Part shown: in pieces, positions 55,749 to 64,000 of the stretch
Position numbering within the stretch: the first letter of the stretch is position 1
Layout: each line of letters opens with the position of its first letter
Origin: Pipra filicauda
Lineage: Eukaryota > Chordata > Aves > Passeriformes > Pipridae
NCBI RefSeq assembly: GCF_003945595.2
Contig: NW_024104553.1
Location: 372,001-436,000 of the forward strand
Length of the DNA: 64,000 nucleotides
Direction of reading: 5' to 3'
Made by a program: the position numbers and the translations under genes
Notes under the pieces: generated by a model
Told to the model about the DNA's origin: nothing
The model's database searches: none
Seen by the model: only the letters and a program-made list of their open reading frames with translations

Positions 55749-58700
55749 ATGAATGAGGTGGAGGGGCTGCGGCAGCGGCGACTGCCCCGCCCGCAGGTCA
55801 TCACCGACGACAGCCCGGCGCAGGAGGCCAAGGAGGGCAGGTGTGTCTCCGTGCGCGGTGCCGCCCGGCGGGGCGGGCAGAGGGCCTGCTGTGACGCTGC
55901 GGCTGTGGGGCCGCGGTTGGGCCCGGCCCGAGGAATATATGCCTGGGTAGTGTGCTGGGAGGAGACGGGCTCTGCCCGCCTGGTGCGACCCGGCGAGGGA
56001 GCAGCAGGTCTGGGTCAGAGTGCGCAGGGAGGAGCTGGAAGGGACTGGCTGGCTGCCCCGCGGCTGTGCGGGTTGAGGCCGCATTTCCTCTCGCGTGGCT
56101 GGAGGCACAGGTTGGTGCTGGGTACCCGCGGGTGTCAGCTTGCGGGTACTTCCAGCACCTCGGCTCTCCCCAGTGCTTCTTCTTCTGCTCGAGGTCACTG
56201 ACGGGGAGGAGGGGTTGGGACAGCGCTTGCCTACCTGCTTTGCCGAGCTGCAGGAAGAGTTTTTAATAAAGGAATAAAAAAAAAAAGCAAAGAAAAGCAA
56301 AGAAAAGCAAAGAAAAAAAGTTTTAATTTGTGGCTGGTTTGTTTTTTTTTTTTAATATAGATCTGTTTAAGTACTGTTTATCATTTGCTAGTGAGAAGTT
56401 AACAGTTATCCCATTGTGGTTTGCACAGGTTTATTGTGGGTGTGATTAAGTCTTGTGTAACTGTTTATATCTTGGCAATAGTTTAACGACAATTCTACAT
56501 GTGTCTGAGTCAGAATAGCCATATAAGCAATCTCTTTGTGGCTAAGTTAAAAAAGATTCTATTACTATTTTCTGTTTAGGAATTTTATAAATAAAATAGC
56601 TTCACTGTAACTAAGGTAATAGCTGCCATAAGAAAGTGGTAGTATTTGCCTTTCATTGAATAAGGTAGTTGATGACTTTTAATAATTTTGTTCACCATCT
56701 TTTATGTCTCTGCTGATTTGAGTACTTTTCGGATTCTTATATCTGCCCTTCAGAGTCATCAGAATGAAAGACTGTCTGATGGCTTGCACATATAGTTCCT
56801 ATTTTTGAAGAAGAACATAAGCATCTCTGAGCTTGGGACTGCTTCTCCTGGCTTCAGCCTCTTTTGGTAACTGCTCAAATCAGTTGAATATCAAGGGCTC
56901 CATCAATGATCCAGAGTATTCACAGTTCTCGTGTTCTCATGTCCTGCGTGAAAACAGTGGAGGAAATTCTAGGGCCTGCCATTTTTCTGGCTAGGAGCCA
57001 TGGCAGAAACTCTTGAGGACAGTTGCTTTTCCCTCCAGCCCGGCAGTGCTTCTGCCAAGCGGATGAGGCAGCCTGGGCTCCTAGCTAGGGTGACCCATGG
57101 TATTGTCTTGCTAGGTTACTGTGTGTCTTCAAGAGCTGGTGTAATGGCTTCTTGTTTTAGTTCACAGTGACAACTAAATTGCTGTTATTATAGCTGGAGT
57201 CCTGGTAAGTTGCATTATTGAGATTTGTGGCTGCAGGCCACGTAGGATTAATTATCAGAGACATAATTAACAAAGGATTTCTGTTTTGCTTATTACTGTT
57301 GGTGAACCTTTACTTCAGTGATTCTTTCCTGTGACTTACAGTTGTCATTATTCTTTATCGTGTCCTTTGATAATGATTCTGAGCAGCTGACTTGTTTTTT
57401 TCAAAGTTTTTGGGCTTTACTTGAATTCTTGTGGTTTCAGCAGTGTCTAAACTAGGTCTTGCAATTTGCAGGCTTGAAGTGTGAGTTTGCTTGTCACCTT
57501 ATTCTTCCTGACTTTTTCTTTCATTGTTAGTTCCTTGCAAGTTTGAATGAGAATCAGAAATATGACTTTTACTGAAATCATGCCTTCAGGAGCTTTAATT
57601 AAGCTGTGGTAGATGAGTTCCCAATTAAGTTGACTGTAGTAGATGAGTTCCCATTCATCTTTATCTGCTTCCTTTTGTGTGAGCTGTTCTCAGCTGTCAC
57701 AAAGATGCTCAGGTGTCTGCTGACAGTACTTTGAATATTACAATGTTGAGGCTTCATCTTTTGAAGGACAGTGGAAAGGCAAGGTCAACAACCGAAGTCT
57801 TTGTGTAAACTTGGGGATTGCCTTGTGTCTTTACCCCATGCTCTTGGATTCCAAATCCAAGGGGAGACAGACTGGGAGGTTATTGCTTCCTCAAGACATC
57901 AAGCAGGAAGTGCTGAATCATCTCGATTGATTGTAAGGGCAGTCTGGCTCTTGGGAAATATGAAGAGGTCAGTGTAGGCGAAAAAGCTTGTTTGAAGCGG
58001 TTTCCCAGCCTGATCCAGCTCAGATGGAGACAGGCTTAGTGCTGTAACACTGCTGAAGTTCAGGATGGGAATGCTGCGCTCTTGAGAGCAAGAACTAAAA
58101 TTTATTTTTTAATATATTCCAGAGCAGGAATACTTGCACATGCTTATGGAAAGGAGGTAGGCTCAGGTGGTTAGTACCTTAGGGGAGCTGAGAAAAATTT
58201 GGTGACCAACAGCATCGGTGCTAACAGCACTTCTTGAAACAGGCTGAACTGTCTGTCATGGCAGGCTGTCAGCATCCTTGTGGCAGTCACCTTGTCACAG
58301 CCTGGTGGTTTGTGTGGTGGCTTGTGACAGCCTGCTGAGTGCTGTGCAGGGCTGGGGAAACTGGGGCAGGACTTCATCCAAACTGCCTACATCTGCTGCC
58401 AGGAGAGAGGGGCTGACAGCAATTTGCCATCAGGAAAGAGATGTGATGAATTATGAATGTCCGAATTTCTATACATTGTGCATGCAAGCACTGAGTGAAT
58501 CCAGGCCTAGTTCGGACCTTGCTGTTCTAGCTGGTAATCCCAAAGGTTACCTTGATGCTGATATCAGTACTACAAGTACATGTCATTAGCTCCCCAGTTG
58601 TGATATTTGTGCTCTGGGCAGTAATTCATGTTTCCTTCTGTCTGGATGGTTGGCTAATGAAGAACAAAACAATGGAAGTGGTCCAAGGATTAGTGCAGAA

Positions 58701-61700
58701 CCATAAAGCAGTTTGTCTTTATTTAACTGATACTGCAAAGGGACTGGCTGGCTGGGCCAGTGAATGGTTCAGAACAGCTAAAATTGTGAGAGCTGCTTCA
58801 CTAGTTCAAGACTAGAATTTGTTGAACTTGGCTCTGTGCTTTCCTCTGTGAATGCCTGATTGATTTCTCTGAACTTTTTGAGAACTGTAGTGGTTTAAAA
58901 CCAGCTGGGATTAAACTCCAAATAAGATGCTCCCCTTCCCCCACCCTCCTTTGGTGAGAGAGGGACAAAGGCAGAAACTATGGGTTGAGATAACAATTTA
59001 CACACAAAATGGTGCTCACAGTTATTCCCAAGACAAGGACGAGATGGATGTTTCTGCAGCTAGCGCCCCATAGCCTCCTGAGACAAAGACAAGATGGCAG
59101 ATGCTCTCTGCAGCTGGCCTTCCCAGTTCCTGAGCCTGAGACAATGAAAAACAGTGACGGACAAAACCCCCAAAAGCTGGATCGTCTGTATTGTGCCATG
59201 CCGCCCGCTCCCCTCGGCTGTGTTTGCCACTTCGGAGTCACGTCTGTGGCTTGGCTGTGTTCGGCAGGATTCAGCAGTGTTTGACTGGGTTCGGCTCGGC
59301 TAGGTTCACTACCGCTCCATTCCCTGTGGCTGCTTCTGGCACCAGCACCCCTGATGGGCACAGTCCACTGGACTCAGCTACATTTGCTGCCTGGAGCTGC
59401 ACACTCCTGAGGGATAGGAAGGGACAAGGTCCACAGTGCTGGTCCCAGCAAATTCCCTGAGGAAGGAATGGAACAAAATGGCACAGGTCCAGTGTACGTT
59501 CGCCTTTTTCTTTCCCCTGAAACCACCCCCCCCACCCCCCCCCGTGATGACAGGAGTGGTATAGAATAGCAACCTCACCAAACCCACATGGCTCTAGGCC
59601 CTACCCCCCTGCAACTAGGACAAGAACAAAATCTAGTCTTCTCCTGTGGAAGAACAGTTTTTACTTTTTTTTGTTGTGTGCCTTGATGGGTAAATAGAAG
59701 ATAATTTCTTCTGTGTGCTTCATTTTGAGTTTCAAACCAGAGTTCACTAAGTTAAGCAACCATTAATTTAACTTTCTCTATGTTTGTTGTTTCAGTGGAA
59801 CTTTTCATTCAGAATTTGTGCTGGGATGGAAACCATGGCCAAAACTGAAGATCAAGTTTAAAAAAACCCCAACCAAACAATTCACTTCCTCTGTTTCTTG
59901 GTGTTTTTTTTTTGTTTTTATTTTGGGGTTTTTTTAGTCAGTTGTAACTTGTAGAATGTATGAAACCTGCACGTGAAAATGCTCTACCTCATATGATGCC
60001 AGTATGCTGACCTTTCTCTTATCCTAATGTGTTCAAATTGCACCTTGAAGGTCAAGATGGTGGTTGGGCAAAAGTGTTTCTGTTTCCTCTTCTGAAGAAA
60101 ATAGGCTGCTACAGAATTTTTGAGGACTGTTGCACCTGTAAACAGCTTAACATGTTAATCCTATTTCTTGTCTGGTTTGGCAGTACTTACAGCAGCAAGG
60201 TGTTCCGTGTTACCTTCTTGACTTTGGCTGCGTCTCTGACTGTGCCGCTGCTTGGAGTAACTGTTCTACTGGATTGTCCTATAGACCCTCAGCCTATAAG
60301 GTAAACTGTTGCTTTGCTTTGGAGTAAATGTTCCCGAAGCATAACTTCTCCTATGTGTTCTGTTGTTTTGTTTCAACAAACAAGAGTTAACAGCATAAAG
60401 TGGTTCTAACTGGATTAAGAAATTGGGGAGTGATTGTGATATTACCCGTACCCAGTCTGTTTCTGAGCCATCTTGTGTAGTTGTGTGTCGCTACTGATCA
60501 TCAAAGGAGCTGAATTACTTTCTTTGATTATTAATATGGAAAATTTTCTGCTATCCAAGCTGTCAGTGGAGCTTGTGATTACACATATGTGCTCTTGCCT
60601 TCTGTGAGACAAGAACTGCAATTTCACTAAGGACCAAGCTGTACCCCTGATATTATCATTCTGTCAAAGAGAGGCTGCTTATCTGAGAATGAAAAATGAA
60701 AATGGATAACCTGACTGAGTTGATTTGGTGCTTTGTATCAGGGGAATCATCTGATGATGTTACATTTAAATGCAGATCTCATAAAGCAATGCAGCTAGGT
60801 GTCTGAATTCATAAACATCTGAATTGAGGTATGTGTCACGTGTAACAGTGAATCAACTACATGAGAAGATGTGACCTGTATTGGGAGTTGTGTGTTAAAT
60901 GCTTTGACAGCTACCCTAGGGTGAAGTGAGGCTGTTTAGCGCTGCTGGCATTTTGAAGTAGGTAAAAATGCTCCGTCTGATAAATATTTATGATCAACTC
61001 GATAATTGCTTAATGAAAAGGAACAACAACACTGCAAACATCTCCAAAGTTGAAAGAAACTGTAAATGTGGCTGGGTGGTACTTACAAGTCTTGCCAGTA
61101 GGCTATTAGACATAAGCTGCCTCAATGCATATCATAGTGAAATACTTTATACTGTGATTGGGTTTAACAAACCCCAATTCCTAAAATACATTGCAACTGA
61201 ACAGTAATTTTAAAAGCCAATTGGAACAGGTTGCCCAGAGAGATTGTGAAAAAACATGTAGGAGTCTCATTGGCTAATACTGAAGTAGTAAGCCACTGGA
61301 AACTATAACGAATAATAGAGGGGAGAAAAAACTCCCTGTGAAATTCCTGCAACTCTGTTTTATTTCAAGTTCTTTCTCTATGAGTCTGTCTTGGATAATA
61401 TTGATCCCAGGGAGATTTTTCTGCTTGCACACACAACTGTCCAAAGTTCCCAGCAAATGAGTTCCTTATCTGAAGCTTCTTATCCTCATCTGAGGCTCTC
61501 TAAGCTTGGAAGAAGGGATGGAAAACAAATTTGTGTTAGCACTGTGAAGACGATTCTCCTGTAAATCTCTTCTGTACAGAAGCTAATAATTCAGTTGTTT
61601 TTGTCACTGCAGTAATATATACTTAAAGAAAAGTTTGCTGTCTGTAACCAGACAGATAGGAGTATGTATTTTTCTCTGTTTCTGAATTATTCGTGTTGTG

Positions 61701-62750
61701 AACCTGTGAATGAACAACTCCTGTGAATGAACAACTTGAAATCCTTAACTCATGGAGACTGAGGGGCTTATGTGTTAAGTGCTTTTAAGAACTTAAGAGG
61801 CTGAAACATATTCAAGTTCAGTTAAGGCTGTTTTTGGAGTCTGGTATTTTAGTTAGAGTTGTAGGCATCTTACTGCTTCCCTTCTCTGTATCTCTGTAGT
61901 TGGAACCCTAGTTGGCTTGAAACTGATTGTTTATGTGAAGATTGGACCTTATTTTGTCATTTTGAGATTGGAGTTCAATACCCTTTAAGTTCATGTGCAA
62001 CTTACTCCTTTGAGTTGGTCTTTCTCTAAGGGCCTGCATTCAAGTTATGAACAAGACCATATATTTCAATATGGTATGAAAGCATGTGTGTCCTAGTGTT
62101 CAAGCTACTGGAACACTTTTCCCCCTAGCTGTAAGCTAGGGGGAAATAATTAAGTTATTTTTTCTCTGAAAGTGCTGTACATTGTCAGGTCTCAGTGTAT
62201 TGTAACATACCAGGCTTTTAATTTTTAAAACTTTTTTGCTTATGAATTTGTACATATCGACTTAGGAAAAATATTCTGGTACAAACAACTCATTCAGCTG
62301 AGAAAACTGCTATTCTTTTGTGTTATGGCAATGCACAAATCCTTTGCTTTTGTGTAAGATAGGTGAACTGTTGGACTTGAAGATGTAGAGATTTCTTAGG
62401 AACACATAACTGCAACTTTTCTGATGAGCAGAACCATGAAATTGTTGTGATCCTTGAAGAACAAGAGTCAATATTTCAGCTTGTTAGCTGTGGGTGTTTT
62501 TGAAATATGCTTTATGTAAAGCATAGGTCAGGGTTGCAGGAGTTGGCAAACTAGGGAAAAAACGATCCAATATGTTGCTCAAGAATGTTTGCATTTTGTG
62601 CAAAGCATCACGGGGTCTGTATTCTGTTTTGTAGTTTGAAGGAACCTCCCCTCCTGACGGGTGTACTAGAGCCCAATATCAAGTTACGAAAAGCTGAGCG
62701 GTTATGGGAAAACCAGCTGCATGGACCAGAGTCCATTGTCAATATTGGGG
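55749..62750 (+). CDS. APMAP: Adipocyte plasma membrane-associated protein, first three coding exons (partial)
   Basis: APMAP is a single-pass membrane glycoprotein with an extracytoplasmic six-bladed beta-propeller related to strictosidine synthase and paraoxonase, with arylesterase activity reported. Exons: 55749-55840, 60184-60300 and 62635-62750, with phases 2, 2 and 1 at their donor ends. Exon 1 encodes MNEVEGLRQRRLPRPQVITD and ends EAKEG; exon 2 encodes STYSSKVFRVTFLTLAAS and the signal-anchor membrane segment LTVPLLGVTVLLDCPIDPQP; exon 3 encodes SLKEPPLLTGVLEPN and AERLWENQLHGPESIVNIG. This matches APMAP residue by residue in the parts I remember. The rest of the propeller lies beyond the right edge. 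The acceptor of exon 2 could be mistaken for one 9 bases downstream, but 60184 gives the known sequence. Confidence 0.95.
56277..56322 (+). repeat. Short A-rich tandem repeat (GCAAAGAAAA)n
   Basis: An A run is followed by three copies of GCAAAGAAAA, just after an AATAAA-like stretch. Purine-rich simple repeat; no function inferred. Confidence 0.7.
58886..59622 (-). mobile_element. Solo LTR with 5-bp target duplication in APMAP intron 1
   Basis: The element starts TGTAGTGGTTTAAAACC and ends GCAACTAGGACA, with a perfect duplication AGAAC at 58881-58885 and 59623-59627. Length is 737 bases. The ends match those of the LTR at 46058-46697, so they likely belong to one family. A C-rich run (about 59526-59542) lies near the right end. 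The orientation is inferred by analogy with the related copy. Confidence 0.8.
60301..62634 (+). other. APMAP: APMAP intron 2
   Basis: AT-rich intron with no recognisable repeat, RNA gene or extra exon. Both splice borders keep phase 2. Confidence 0.6.
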
Positions 62751-64000
62751 GTAAGCACTGACAAAATAAGCTTTTAAAGAAGGGTCTTTAAATGTTGCTC
62801 CATCGATAAAGAGTTTGTTCAGCAGTATACCTCTTAGATAACAAACTCTGTAAGTTACTTTGAATGTGCAGGTTTTTGTAAAAGTAATTGTGTTAGGCAG
62901 CAAAACCTGGCTGCAATGTACTGCTTTTCTCCTCTTTCGTGAGAATAAAATAAATCTTGTTGCCAGATTAAAAATCCCTGTCCTTGACTGAAAGCATCAG
63001 CAGTGTAGTCAGGGGCTACTTATGTTTGGAAGAAGTGGTCCCATTTCATTTGACTAGCTCTTAACTGGGCATTAATATTTACCTGCTCTTTTAATGGTCA
63101 TTGCCACTGAGGGAGCTGAGTTTTATGGTCTTCATATTTGCTTTTATGACAGAAAAACCCTCAAATTGGTAAATAGCATAATATATCCCATATTCAGAAC
63201 TCCTTCATATTCCATATTCATAACTCCTAAAACTTGAATTCTTCCTCTTCTTTTTGAATTGCAAGAAATCTAACCAACACAGGTACCATCCTGTATTTCT
63301 TCCTCATGGAATGTGTGTTCTCCCCAAATCACAAACCCATGCCACCTCTGAGCACTTTCTTAATGACTTATCTAGACTTCTAATGGTGTGACCCTCTTAG
63401 CAGGAACCTAGCATTGTGCAGGGCTTGTTTCCTGTGCCTCCTGAAGGAAGGATAAGGCTAGAAACTACTCTTTACATGAGTCCTTGAGTGCTTTTTCTCT
63501 GAAAGGGAAAGGGTGTGGGAGTTCCAAGCAAGGCCCTTCCTGAAAGATCCTTCGGTACAAGAGGTGTTCAGTAATCATATTTTTTTTTTTTCCTTCTGCT
63601 TTATCTTCTAATAAATTAATAAAATATTTTTAAGAAATTATTTTACCCAGTAAGAAACTACTGTAAATTCCTTCCTCAGATTACACTTTTTAGCACATTG
63701 TAAACAGAGATAGGTAAAAGTGATTACCTGAAGCTATTGATTCTTTTATGTTGCCTGGTTTTGTCAATCTCTTCGGAAACTCTTTAAAGAAACCTTCCTG
63801 CAAGGGACTATGACCTATGGATAAAATAATCAACCTGACTGAGAATAAATGTTGGAGTCTTCTTATTCTCTTTTAAAAGTGTAATTAGCAAACCTAAAAC
63901 ATCAGTTAAATTAGAGATGGAAAAGTTCAAGCAATGGGCTCTACTAATCTAACAGTATTTCATTTAGTTTGGTTGTATGGAAAAGTTTGTGTTGTTTGTA
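62751..64000 (+). other. APMAP: APMAP intron 3, running off the window
   Basis: The donor GGGG|GTAAGC at 62751 opens the intron. No acceptor followed by the expected next APMAP segment was found, so the next exon is beyond 64000. Nothing else is recognised. Confidence 0.6.

Larger units (their letters stand above)
55841..60183 (+). other. APMAP: APMAP intron 1
   Basis: This 4.3-kb intron starts in the CpG island. It has an A-rich stretch with a period-10 GCAAAGAAAA repeat at about 56287-56316 and contains the LTR at 58886-59622. The rest shows no exon or RNA gene. The 5' portion of the intron (to about 56270) is GC-rich and gives spurious open frames. Confidence 0.6.

Noticed and set aside
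55386..56300. A 304-residue open frame on the minus strand over the APMAP promoter
   Set aside because: It crosses the CpG island and AT-rich flank, is rich in Pro, Ala and Arg, and resembles no family; it is a composition effect.
57771..58815. Short open frames in APMAP intron 1
   Set aside because: No splice-consistent pattern or similarity; APMAP has no coding exon between the two identified.
59790..59860. A possible extra APMAP exon after TTGTTTCAG
   Set aside because: The sequence does not match APMAP, has no fitting donor in phase, and the known protein joins exon 1 directly to the exon at 60184.
1..64000. CRISPR arrays, operons or bacterial-type systems
   Set aside because: The window is vertebrate nuclear DNA with spliced genes and LINE/LTR repeats; no regular short repeats with unique spacers were seen.

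Overview
The window is nuclear DNA from a bird, most likely a neoavian. The introns are short, CR1 LINEs are the main repeats, several solo LTRs have 5-bp target duplications, and the coding exons resemble avian orthologues. Everything recognised as a gene is on the + strand. Assignments rest on protein and RNA sequences remembered from the families; no search was run.

Layout. 1-9080: the 3' part of SRF (serum response factor), from an intron through the transactivation-domain exons to the stop codon at 6359 and a long 3'UTR. 9081-11384: intergenic. 11385-12620: a CR1 3' end butted against a CpG island, the presumed CUL9 promoter. 15328-42168: the complete coding region of CUL9 (PARC, a cullin-RBR ubiquitin ligase). 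Its 40 coding exons join in one frame to about 2,533 residues. The exons carry, in order, a CPH domain, a helical-repeat-like middle, a DOC domain, a cullin domain with a candidate neddylation lysine, a RING1-IBR-RING2 module with its catalytic cysteine, and an acidic tail. 42169-55560: a 13-kb intergenic stretch made largely of insertions. 55560-64000: CpG-rich promoter and first three coding exons of APMAP, which runs off the right edge.

The intergenic block is the most unusual part. It holds a decayed 28S rRNA fragment (about 43730-44261, minus), a polypyrimidine tract (44530-45115), and a CR1 LINE split by LTRs, one of which contains another LTR. It also holds a nuclear copy of mitochondrial DNA covering 16S rRNA, ND1, tRNA-Ile and ND2 (about 49427-52110, minus). 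That copy was itself hit by an RTE-clade LINE fragment (49493-50137). A tRNA-Glu-headed SINE at 54340-54661 has a 12-bp target duplication and carries the same 3' hairpin tail as the RTE element. The RTE sequence resembles AviRTE, a family patchily distributed among birds.

The three genes are not a pathway unit. SRF is a MADS-box transcription factor, CUL9 a ubiquitin ligase that acts on p53, and APMAP a membrane beta-propeller arylesterase-like protein. SRF next to CUL9 matches the order on human 6p21; CUL9 next to APMAP does not.
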